From Mesobacillus campisalis (GTDB lineage Bacteria; Bacillota; Bacilli; Bacillales; Cytobacillaceae): a stretch of DNA of 64,000 nt. Shown here one piece after another: positions 54,228 through 61,528 of the stretch. Both the position numbers and the translations under genes were made by a program. Location: NCBI RefSeq assembly GCF_000986785.1, contig NZ_LAYY01000001.1, positions 124,001 through 188,000 on the forward strand, read 5' to 3'. The notes under the pieces were generated by a model that was given only the letters and a program-made list of their open reading frames with translations, did not search any database and was not told where the DNA came from. How positions within the stretch are numbered: the stretch's first letter is position 1; each line of letters starts with the position of its first letter.

Positions 54228-54551
54228 CTAGCCAAAATACACACGTATACTTCCTTCTTTTTGTGCTGTTTTTAAACAGTTTTCAATAAAATCCCGAATT
54301 TGTTTTAGGTCCCAATCTACTTCTCCGCCGGATCCCCTTTTCCCATATTTTTGATGGTATTTATTTAAGGCCTTTTCCATATGTGGCAGGGAGAAGGTTG
54401 AGAAATCCCCACAGCCGCTGACTCCTGCATAATAATTTTCTGCCTCAAGTAAATTATACAGAATCAAAGCATTGTAATTTCCCATACTGAAACGAGCATA
54501 AGCAATTTCTGCTCCTGCTTTATTGTAACCCATAATATCGTGACCCATCAT
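54228..54551 (-). CDS. Small conserved-looking hypothetical protein
   Basis: 107 aa, ATG behind AGGAGGGTAAA (start could be the second ATG, 54548). MGHDIMGYNKAGAEIAYARFSMGNYNALILYNLLEAENYYAGVSG reads like a globular domain I have seen in small soluble bacterial proteins, with Gly/Tyr/Asn-rich strands and an acidic helix (IRDFIENCLKTAQKEG). No signal or membrane segment. Function unknown. Confidence 0.7.
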   Translation of the reverse strand: MMGHDIMGYNKAGAEIAYARFSMGNYNALILYNLLEAENYYAGVSGCGDFSTFSLPHMEKALNKYHQKYGKRGSGGEVDWDLKQIRDFIENCLKTAQKEGSIRVYFG

Positions 54552-54915
54552 TTTACCCTCCTATAAATTAAATAAACCACCATGCATGTTCTTGGCCTAA
54601 AAATTAAGCGGACATAAATATTCTGTTTGGGCTGCCACTCTTGTTGTGGATTTTTTTGTGAAATGGGATGAAAGAAAAAGATACCAAATTGAAGAAATAT
54701 AAAGTTGTGGGAAAGAGGTTGTCCAAAAGCCTGGTGTAGGAGCCAGGGGAAAATATGAGGAGTACTATCATTATTTCATGGATGATCACCTCTGGGAGAT
54801 TGAATAAATGGACAAAGTTTGACAAAAAGTGCCTGACCCCCACTACGTTAATACGTCACCGTACTGGGGGTCAGGCACCATTTAGCGCTTTACTGTGATG
54901 GGGGTCAGGCACCGG
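54552..54915. other. Intergenic region with GTGCCTGACCCCC repeats
   Basis: No gene supported. A frame on the minus strand inside it begins in the repeat and looks spurious. The repeat cluster occupies 54829-54913. Confidence 0.5.
54829..54913. repeat. Clustered GTGCCTGACCCCC palindromic repeats
   Basis: GTGCCTGACCCCCA (54829-54842) is inverted against TGGGGGTCAGGCAC (54865-54878), and the latter recurs as a direct repeat at 54899-54912, 34 bp on. The set lies just past the stop of the 53-aa gene. Confidence 0.75.
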
Positions 54916-55077
54916 TCAGGATTCTTCGCAGTGTGGGGATTTGTTTTTTTCTCCTTCTGCGAAGTCGCAGCCTTCTGCCACTGATTCCAGGCCGTTATCT
55001 GTTTGGGTTTCCTCGAATGACTCGTTGTATTGAAACTGTTGTTGAGGATTCCTGGATTTTTCTTTGTTCCCACTCAT
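54916..55077 (-). CDS. Very small hydrophilic protein, hypothetical
   Basis: 53 aa, ATG 55077 behind GAGGAGGAGAGAGCA, a strong ribosome site. Begins MSGNKEKSRNPQQQFQYNES and is rich in Gln, Glu, Asn and Ser with two Cys (EGCDFAEGE, SPHCEES) and no hydrophobic run. A longer overlapping frame on the same strand has no ribosome site. Such small acidic proteins are common among spore or stress proteins in Bacillaceae, but no function can be assigned. Confidence 0.6.
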   Translation of the reverse strand: MSGNKEKSRNPQQQFQYNESFEETQTDNGLESVAEGCDFAEGEKNKSPHCEES

Positions 55078-55193
55078 TGCTCTCTCCTCCTCAGCCTTTT
55101 TTATAAGTTTTCCCTTTGAGGAGGGAGGTTAATCATTGTGAGGGGATGATGCACAGGTTATTCCCTTTTCAGTCTTCCAAAAGGACAGATTCC

Positions 55194-55555
55194 TTAATTC
55201 AACACATAAGGATCCCCAAGGACATTACCACTGTTCTTGACATCCGTTTCAACGAGGTCTGGTTCCTGCTGTTTTGGATCTTTTGGTGTCAATGTTTTTA
55301 GGCAGATAATTTTATCTGCTTCATTGGTCCGATTCTCCTTAATCAATTTCCATGCAAGGGCCATACGTGCCTGCCAATCACCTTCCAATACTTTCGCAAT
55401 GGCTACCGCTGCTTCCTGTTGATTTTCCCAATTTTCCGTATCAATTAATTCCTCATCGTATTCATTCTGTCTTTTTTTATAAGCTGTTACAGTAAGTGCA
55501 CCCCGGCGGCAGAAAGCAGAGATGCTAAGACGATGCACGTTGTTGATTTTTTCAT
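55194..55555 (-). pseudogene. Small membrane-anchored protein gene, apparently frameshifted
   Basis: ATG 55555 opens a typical signal or anchor, MKKSTTCIVLASLLSAAGV, then meets TAA after about 22 codons. The -1 frame continues as TVTAYKKRQNEYDEELIDTE and runs to 55194. One extra G in the GGGG tract (55501-55504, minus strand) would join the frames as a transmembrane helix followed by YKKRQNE, a natural product of about 120 aa. Either a real inactivating indel or a sequencing error. The body is soluble, acidic, function unknown (EAAVAIAKVLEGDWQARMAL). Confidence 0.65.
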
Positions 55556-55754
55556 TGCTGCTTTATCCCTGCATTTTGATGTATTCCTTCCTTTTCTCAT
55601 ACCCTGTCATATTGAGTTTAAAAGCTTTTTATGCATCCCTTTTTTCTATTTTTCATCTTCCCCACCCAGGGTACAATAGAAGCGGCATGATTTTAAGTAC
55701 TAAGGACACATATGAGGTAATAAAGAAATACCAAGCAGCAAGGGGGCTCAGGTT

Positions 55755-56051
55755 TTAGATTATTCGTTTGTTTCTCTTCTTTGCTTCATGATAAAGAGCA
55801 ACAATAATATCGATGTTATTATCGATAATATTCAATCGTTCTCTTGAGATCTGTGACCATTCACTGGTTAGATGTCTTGCCGATAGGATATGTCTGATCC
55901 CAAATGTATACGTGTGAAACAACTCAGAAATCAGATAGCTGATGCCAGCACTAGGTTCCTTTTCCACAATGCTCTCGACATCCTCCTTTAACCAGTCTGG
56001 TGCAACTTTGATAGATTTCTTCAACAGATGTTCATATTCTTCATTAAACAT
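55755..56051 (-). CDS. Small hypothetical protein
   Basis: 98 aa from ATG 56051 (AAAAGGAG 8 nt upstream), beginning MFNEEYEHLLKKSIKVAPDW. Mostly helical, with a His-rich middle (FHTYTFGIRHILSARHL) and a basic tail; no signal or membrane segment. I do not recognise the family. The inverted repeat GCAAAGG/CCTTTGC near 56086-56105 lies just upstream. Confidence 0.65.
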   Translation of the reverse strand: MFNEEYEHLLKKSIKVAPDWLKEDVESIVEKEPSAGISYLISELFHTYTFGIRHILSARHLTSEWSQISRERLNIIDNNIDIIVALYHEAKKRNKRII

Positions 56052-56327
56052 TCCATCTTCTCCTTTTATATGTTTTAAAAGAAGCAAAGGCACATCTCCT
56101 TTGCTTCTTCTTCCCTGAAATTACACTAAACAATATGGTTATTATCTTCTATTCATTCACCCGAAACAACCTTCTTGCTTTCCTTCATTACCCAAATAGA
56201 AAATACAGGAGAACTGGTTGCTGATACGAAGACTACTGAGACCATGCACTCTCTTACTTCAGGATTCTTTCCATGGGTTATGATACAATGCTGGAAAGAG
56301 GATAATATTGGGAGGAGAACGGGTAAA

Positions 56328-56744
56328 ATGGTAACTGTTTTTACGTATTTTGTTTCCTTTATTTTCATTGTGATTGCAGTGTTCATTACACTAACATTTA
56401 AAAATGAACTGGAGCGAATGTTTCGTGAAGATAGAAGTGTGTTCGCTTTTCATATTTGCAATGTGGTGATCATCTTAATGGTTGCCTTTGCCTCTCAGGC
56501 GGTAATGAGAATTTATATTCTCGGGCATGACTTTCCTTTCATTTTGAATGTAATTATTCTCATGGCCATTATCATGCCAACCTATATCGCAGGGCACTTC
56601 GCCTTCGAAAAATACAACTCCATTTACCGCAAATACGCAGCGGCCGAGAACGGGAAAGTCCTTGTTCTTAATGAAAAATACTTGAAAAAGAAAAAGTGGT
56701 TCAGGAGTGTCAGACATTATAATGCGGGGGCGAGGGAGGAGTAA
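56328..56744 (+). CDS. Hypothetical membrane protein
   Basis: 138 aa from ATG 56328 (GGAGGAGAACGGGTAAA upstream); a longer frame to 56175 lacks a ribosome site. Three hydrophobic helices (FTYFVSFIFIVIAVFITLTF; HICNVVIILMVAFASQAV; FILNVIILMAIIMPTYIAGH) and a basic cytoplasmic tail (KYLKKKKWFRSVRHY). No known family recognised. Plus strand, against the surrounding minus-strand genes. Confidence 0.65.
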   Translation: MVTVFTYFVSFIFIVIAVFITLTFKNELERMFREDRSVFAFHICNVVIILMVAFASQAVMRIYILGHDFPFILNVIILMAIIMPTYIAGHFAFEKYNSIYRKYAAAENGKVLVLNEKYLKKKKWFRSVRHYNAGAREE

Positions 56745-56809
56745 AATTTTCAAAACTTTACCGGAACACCATTGTTGTATATATTAACAGGGCGTATGTA
56801 AAGCAAAAA

Positions 56810-56856
56810 CATAGGGACGGTTATTGCGCTTCAAAAAGAAGCAAACCGTCCCTATG
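56810..56856. repeat. Dispersed GGGACGGTT palindrome, copy 4 (terminator-like)
   Basis: CATAGGGACGGTT (56810-56822) pairs with AACCGTCCCTATG (56844-56856), with a second inner stem CTTC/GAAG. The core GGGACGGTT matches the other three copies but the inner half differs. It abuts the stop of the double ATP-grasp gene. Confidence 0.8.
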
Positions 56857-58422
56857 CTATTTCTTCCACTGTGTGCGAAGCTCTATTATTCTGTTAAGCA
56901 TGGTTTTGTCTTCTAGTTCATTAAACACATAGGGGTCTGGATAGATGTTGACTTCAATGATCCATGGAAGAAAATCCTGGTCAACTCCGATATCAATACC
57001 AATGGCATTTAAATCATATAATGGAGCTAGATTTCCTCCTATTTTCTTCAGCATTCCTATATATGATTGCAATTTTTCATCATCCATATGCTGCGCTAAT
57101 AAATGCTCAGCAGGATAAACCTCCCCATTACTGTGAAAGTTAGTGACAATCCTATGCGGATCGGCCACGCGTCCGAGAATGCCGGTGACCTCAAACTCAT
57201 AATCGGGAGTCCGCTGCACCATGATCCTCAAATCAAAAATCCGTCCTTCATACTTTAATAAATGAATTCCTTTTTGAATAATATATTTTTTGTTTTTGGC
57301 TTTCCGTTTTTTCATCATATCTTTTATTTCAGTATCCAATGATGAAAATAAATCAGCAAACGTATTATAAGAATAGATTTTTGTTTCAATCTGAAACATA
57401 TACTGATCGGAACCATCCTCTTTCTGTACATGCTCCACCCTTATTACACCCCTGCCAAAACTCCAATTATCCGGCTTAACATATACCATTTGGTGCCTGT
57501 CTAGCATATCCGACAGGTTCGTACTGTTAAACCACTGGGTTTCCGGAACATACTGTTGGAACTCACTGTGTTTCTCCAATACATCCTTTAATTTCCACTT
57601 GCTCCTTTTTCTTTTCTTCTTTTTAATCTCGATAGGCTCTTCTCCGCGGTAGCCTGTAAAGTTGGATTCTATTTTTTTATAGGTTTCCATATCTGTTTTT
57701 TTAAAACTTTTAAATCGAGGCTCAAGATTAACCTCAATCAACCAAGGTTTAATGTTTTCATCGTATCCAATATCAAAACCAAGTATTCTCAGTTGATTGC
57801 ATGTTTCGGATAAACGATTGGCCATTTGAACGACCAGTTTTTCAAGCTTCTCTTTATGGACCAAAAGTTCTTCGGCGGAAAGGAAGCTGCCCATTACCTG
57901 CTCATACCTTATGGGGATTCCGCTGCTTGAGTAGTTCGTGACGATTTTCGCCGGATGCCCTACTCTTGCTAAAATCCCGGTTGCTTCCCATTTTTTCGTG
58001 TCATTGTTTAACTGAACAATGACTCTAATATCGAAGGATCTGTTTTCATATTTTAGCAACTCTATCCCCTGCTGTACCATATACCTGCCCTTTGCGCGCT
58101 TTTTTGTTTTTTGAATTTTTTTTGTCTTCCGCTTTAAGGATGAGTATAGTTTGTCAAATGTCTTAAATGTCTTGTTTTTTTTCACATAGTGGTAAGTATA
58201 AATTGGTTCATTTTCATCCCCACTCTTTTGGACCTTGATAACACCGCTCCCCCCTGTACCATGGGATGGTTTAACAAATACGGCCTGATGCTTTTCAAGC
58301 ATAGTGTTTAGATTTTTTTTATTCAGCCACTTAGTTTCTGGTATATAGCCTTTTATTTCACCGCTCTTTCTCAAGACCTTTGTTTTTTGCCACTTACTTA
58401 TTAACTCCTCGAACGAGATCAT
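56857..58422 (-). CDS. YheC/YheD-family protein with two tandem ATP-grasp domains
   Basis: 521 aa, ATG behind AGGTGCCATT. Two homologous ATP-grasp units, about residues 26-260 and 291-515, offset 265: YIPETKWLN/YVPETQWFN, MLEKHQAVFVKP/MLDRHQMVYVKP, QQGIELLKYENRSFDIRV/QKGIHLLKYEGRIFDLRI, IGYDENIKPWLIEVN/IGVDQDFLPWIIEVN. A lysine/arginine-rich linker joins them. YheC/YheD proteins are endospore coat-associated in B. subtilis; ATP-grasp enzymes ligate a carboxylate to an amine or thiol. Single-domain length is normal, so this is a fused duplication. Operon with the gene at 58466. Confidence 0.92.
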   Translation of the reverse strand: MISFEELISKWQKTKVLRKSGEIKGYIPETKWLNKKNLNTMLEKHQAVFVKPSHGTGGSGVIKVQKSGDENEPIYTYHYVKKNKTFKTFDKLYSSLKRKTKKIQKTKKRAKGRYMVQQGIELLKYENRSFDIRVIVQLNNDTKKWEATGILARVGHPAKIVTNYSSSGIPIRYEQVMGSFLSAEELLVHKEKLEKLVVQMANRLSETCNQLRILGFDIGYDENIKPWLIEVNLEPRFKSFKKTDMETYKKIESNFTGYRGEEPIEIKKKKRKRSKWKLKDVLEKHSEFQQYVPETQWFNSTNLSDMLDRHQMVYVKPDNWSFGRGVIRVEHVQKEDGSDQYMFQIETKIYSYNTFADLFSSLDTEIKDMMKKRKAKNKKYIIQKGIHLLKYEGRIFDLRIMVQRTPDYEFEVTGILGRVADPHRIVTNFHSNGEVYPAEHLLAQHMDDEKLQSYIGMLKKIGGNLAPLYDLNAIGIDIGVDQDFLPWIIEVNIYPDPYVFNELEDKTMLNRIIELRTQWKK

Positions 58423-58465
58423 AATGGCACCTACTTTTTACAATATCCTTAAGTACTGCCTGATG

Positions 58466-59776
58466 CTAATAACCAGCCAATGCACTGGCATAACCCAAAG
58501 GGGCAGCTACAACACGCCGATACATTTGGTGATTCTTAATGGTCGTTAAAGGGCTGCTATGATTATGTGATCGGTTATTAAGTTCAATAAGCCATATGCG
58601 TAAATTAGAATCAAGCATTACGTCGAAAGCCACATCTCCATAGTGGATGTTCTTGTCTTCAAGCACCCTGCAGACTTTTTTACACATGTCAATTATTTCT
58701 TCCCTTTTTTCTTTAGCCGCTTTTTTGCTTAGCTTATAAATCTTTCTTAATGCCTGGGGTGTTGACAGGAAACAATCCGTTAAGATCCGGTTTGTGGCAA
58801 TACTCCCATCAACTCCTACCCGGGCATAACTTCCCGTGCATTGCCAAGTCTTTTCTTCGTTTTTCTGGAGTATCACCCTGAACACAATATTTCTATTTAA
58901 ATCGTTGTTAAGAATTGGCTGTTGTGCTATATGAGGCGATTCATTAAGGGAGTCCATGAAAGCGGTGAAATTATCATAATCTAGGTGTTTTGTATGATTT
59001 TTAGTATCTTTAACCGCATATTTATCTCCTGCCAGCGTCACTGTATAAATGCCGGCCGCCTTCATACCCCCAGCTGGTTTTATATAAACCGCTTTAAAAT
59101 GATCGAGCATATCAAAAACTCTGTCTATTTCCACTAACTGGGCAGTTTCCGGAAAGTAATGAATGACCTCCGGTGAATCGGACAGTTTTTCATAAAGCTG
59201 CCATTTATTTAATAAAGGATAGTTAAAAGCTTTCCCCTCCATCGCTTCCGATAATTGATCAAGAGCTTGAGATTTTCCTCTTCGAAACAGCACCTCCGGG
59301 AAAGGAAAAATGCCCGATTCCCAAGTATCTTTTTTACCAAGTCCTCCAGGTTTGAAACAATAACCGCCAATCGTTTTGTTCTCAAAATCAATGGAATCTG
59401 CTGAACTTATGATAAACAGGCCGCCCACTTCTTTGTAAGGAGCAGTATATTTTTTCATTTTCCTTAACCTTTTTGGAGAAATCTTTTGTGCCTGGCTATT
59501 GAATATAAAAGCAATTACCGGACCGACAAAAAAGGTTCCCTGTTCAATCCTCCACTTAAAATCAACTTCGACTGGTATTGGGAACCCCTCGGCAAATTGT
59601 TTATGGATGCCTATGCTTCCGCTTCCAATGTCTGCGGAAAAGCTGATTTTCACTTCTTTTTTAAATTTTCCGAAAGCAAATTTCATAGGTTCGGTTAGTT
59701 CAATAAAATGGCTTTGCATACTTTCTGGAAGTATCAGATCGTTTTTTCCAATGCTCTCCATATAACAAAAGCGCAT
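58466..59776 (-). CDS. YheC/YheD-family ATP-grasp protein
   Basis: 436 aa from ATG 59776 (AAAGGAGG then 6 nt); the upstream ATG at 59782 is too close. N-terminal beta-rich region (FGKFKKEVKISFSADIGSGSIG), then ATP-grasp: ETAQLVEIDRVFDMLDHFKAVYIKPAGGMKAAGIYTV, QQPILNNDLNRNIVFRVILQKN, and metal-binding NIHYGDVAFDVMLDSNLRIWLIELNNRS. Matches the full YheC/YheD layout. Likely acts in the mother cell on the spore coat. Its 44-bp distance to the double-domain gene suggests co-transcription. Confidence 0.92.
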   Translation of the reverse strand: MRFCYMESIGKNDLILPESMQSHFIELTEPMKFAFGKFKKEVKISFSADIGSGSIGIHKQFAEGFPIPVEVDFKWRIEQGTFFVGPVIAFIFNSQAQKISPKRLRKMKKYTAPYKEVGGLFIISSADSIDFENKTIGGYCFKPGGLGKKDTWESGIFPFPEVLFRRGKSQALDQLSEAMEGKAFNYPLLNKWQLYEKLSDSPEVIHYFPETAQLVEIDRVFDMLDHFKAVYIKPAGGMKAAGIYTVTLAGDKYAVKDTKNHTKHLDYDNFTAFMDSLNESPHIAQQPILNNDLNRNIVFRVILQKNEEKTWQCTGSYARVGVDGSIATNRILTDCFLSTPQALRKIYKLSKKAAKEKREEIIDMCKKVCRVLEDKNIHYGDVAFDVMLDSNLRIWLIELNNRSHNHSSPLTTIKNHQMYRRVVAAPLGYASALAGY

Positions 59777-59803
59777 ACTCATCCTCCTTTAACCCTTCAT
59801 GTA

Positions 59804-59812
59804 TAAACTATG
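59804..59812 (-). promoter_or_regulatory. SigK-type -10-like box upstream of the 436-aa YheC/YheD gene
   Basis: On the minus strand CATAGTTTA matches the SigK -10 pattern CATAnnnTA, 27 bp upstream of the ATG. No good -35 is seen at the expected distance, so this is tentative. Confidence 0.3.
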
Positions 59813-59929
59813 GAAAAAGAGGTTTTCTGCCTGTGTTTTTTCATTACTTTTGGCTTCCTTATTGCAAACGCTGGGAAATAACTTTGGGGGTGAATTTCAG
59901 GGTAAACCCAACAACCTGTATTTACAATT

Positions 59930-59955
59930 AAAGCATCCAATAAACTGGATGCTTT
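59930..59955. terminator. Terminator after the CotY/CotZ-like gene
   Basis: AAAGCATCCA pairs perfectly with TGGATGCTTT around a 6-nt loop, immediately past the coat gene stop at 59958. AATTGTAAATAC follows on the minus strand. Confidence 0.75.
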
Positions 59956-59957
59956 CT

Positions 59958-60419
59958 CTACCATTTTGGTTCGCATATGATTTTTCTTTTCAATAGTTCC
60001 GTATCCAGGCACTGGATTCCGCAAAAGCAGCTTATGTCGATTTCAATACATATCGGCGTTTTCTCCAGCTTTACTACATCACAAAGCAGCTTCGCAGGTT
60101 CTTTGTGAATATTGTACGGACGAAGTATTGTCAGTTTTGCGCAGGAAGATCCTTTTTCTATGGAATCAATCCGGAAAAAACTAGTAGTAAAACATTCTTG
60201 CGATTTCTTTTTTTCGTTATATACGATACCTTCCCATTCAAAAATTCCATTTTTGGTTAGGAGGATAAAGGGTATTGTATCTGACCCAACAAGTTTCCCA
60301 AGTAACTTTCCAAGAAAGGGTGTTGAAGTTTCGGCCAGAAAATCCTGAAGTTTCTTTAATTCAAATAGTGCGTCACCAATACAGTTACCCATATTAGGTC
60401 GGTTATGACTGCTTTCCAT
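59958..60419 (-). CDS. CotY/CotZ (ExsY)-family spore coat/exosporium protein
   Basis: 153 aa, ATG behind GGAGGTGTACC. Characteristic features: NCIGDALFELKKLQDFL, TIPFILLTKNGIFEWEGI, FFRIDSIEKGSSCAKLTILRPY, and Cys-rich CIEIDISCFCGIQCLD. CotY, CotZ and ExsY are cysteine-rich crust or exosporium proteins that self-assemble through disulfides on the spore surface. About nine Cys here. A SigK-type promoter sits 33-61 bp upstream. It lies between YheC/YheD genes, linking the cluster to the spore surface. Confidence 0.88.
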   Translation of the reverse strand: MESSHNRPNMGNCIGDALFELKKLQDFLAETSTPFLGKLLGKLVGSDTIPFILLTKNGIFEWEGIVYNEKKKSQECFTTSFFRIDSIEKGSSCAKLTILRPYNIHKEPAKLLCDVVKLEKTPICIEIDISCFCGIQCLDTELLKRKIICEPKW

Positions 60420-60451
60420 GGTACACCTCCCTCAAACTGTCTCTGTACCTC

Positions 60452-60480
60452 TATATTATGACAAGAATTTAGGGAGGTGA
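60452..60480 (-). promoter_or_regulatory. SigK-type promoter upstream of the CotY/CotZ-like gene
   Basis: On the minus strand TCACC (60480-60476) is followed 15 bp later by CATAATATA (60460-60452), fitting the SigK consensus of an AC-core -35 and a CATAnnnTA -10. It sits 33 bp before the ATG. It would place expression in the late mother cell. Confidence 0.55.
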
Positions 60481-60500
60481 GTTTTTGGACGTAAAATGGA

Positions 60501-61514
60501 CTAATGCTGAGTCGCCAGGTATTTCGCGTATTTAACGGTCCTTTTTGCCACCTCAAATTCCCTGTGCTGGGAACCCGGCCTCCAATTGACCTCAAAAACC
60601 CAGAGTTTATGATGCGAATCAATTGCGACGTCAATGCCAAGTTCATCGAACCTGCGATTAAAGACTGCTTCCAGATGGCAGGAAAAAGCATGCGCGAACT
60701 GTTCGAGCAGCCTTTTGATATTGAAATATTCGTCGCCAAATTGTTCCTTTAGGAATGGTTCTAATTCTCCACGATACCCTCCGCCGCTGATATTACTGAT
60801 CAGCTTCCCACTCCCGCTGATTCTCGGGTAAATGAGATTAATTTCCCATTCACCAAACCCATTTTTCTGAACATGAAGGCGAAAGTCATATGATTGGCCA
60901 CTATCAGTTTTACATTCAATAAATGGCTGGAACAAATATTTTTGTTCCTTTTTTAGCTTTCCAATTAATAAATGGAACCGGGTTGAATCAAGTACCTTTT
61001 CTTCAGTACCGTCAATTATTTTAAATTCATCCTCATTTATTGCCTTCACAAAAAGAATTTTTTTGCCCTTGTTTCCTGAAAATGGCTTGATGACAATTCT
61101 TTGTCCCTGGCCCAAAAGTTCAAATAACCGTCTCGTTTTCTTTAAAGGGAATGTAGGAATGAGAAAACCAGAGAAATCGCCCTTTTTCTTAACAGCCCGG
61201 TATACTCTCATTTTGTTGGGAACAGGTTGACTGGTGAATGGCACCATTTCTTTTAATTTCCTGTAAATTTTCTTTTGCCAACCTGTCCTCGGCTTGCTGA
61301 TATTGATTACCGCTTGAGGGAAGTCCATTATTCGCTGCTCCCATTTACCTTTGCTGTAAATCCAGCCTTCTATTTTCCGGGCTTCAAGATTAACTCCCCG
61401 ATAAGAAAAGTAAACAAAAGGAATTCCCTCCATCTTTGCAGCAGCTGCGCATGCATAGGCCTTTTTTTCATGGTAAGGCTTTTTCCTGTAGTGAAGCATA
61501 CCGATTAGTGTCAC
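60501..61514 (-). CDS. YheC/YheD-family ATP-grasp protein
   Basis: 337 aa from GTG (GGGAGGGATTTAT upstream). N-terminal segment typical of the family (LIGMLHYRKKPYHEKKAYACAAAAKMEGIPFVYFSYRGVN), then ATP-grasp: GQRIVIKPFSGNKGKKILFV, FQPFIECKTDSGQSYDFRLHVQKN, and the metal motif FDELGIDVAIDSHHKLWVFEVNWRPGSQH. Follows the 407-aa ATP-grasp gene by 14 bp, so the two are likely co-transcribed. Spore-coat role inferred. Confidence 0.92.
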   Translation of the reverse strand: MTLIGMLHYRKKPYHEKKAYACAAAAKMEGIPFVYFSYRGVNLEARKIEGWIYSKGKWEQRIMDFPQAVINISKPRTGWQKKIYRKLKEMVPFTSQPVPNKMRVYRAVKKKGDFSGFLIPTFPLKKTRRLFELLGQGQRIVIKPFSGNKGKKILFVKAINEDEFKIIDGTEEKVLDSTRFHLLIGKLKKEQKYLFQPFIECKTDSGQSYDFRLHVQKNGFGEWEINLIYPRISGSGKLISNISGGGYRGELEPFLKEQFGDEYFNIKRLLEQFAHAFSCHLEAVFNRRFDELGIDVAIDSHHKLWVFEVNWRPGSQHREFEVAKRTVKYAKYLATQH

Positions 61515-61528
61515 ATAAATCCCTCCCT

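Noticed and set aside
54604-54843. 79-codon minus-strand frame
   Set aside because: Begins inside the GTGCCTGACCCCC repeat, no ribosome site, composition unlike a protein.
55687-55758. Short plus-strand frame beginning MILSTKDTYEVIKKYQAARG
   Set aside because: Protein-like wording but only 23 codons, no clear ribosome site, convergent with the 98-aa gene; possibly a remnant, not supportable.
56175-56327. N-terminal extension of the small membrane protein gene
   Set aside because: No ribosome site before 56175; a good one precedes ATG 56328, and the extension has no recognisable fold.
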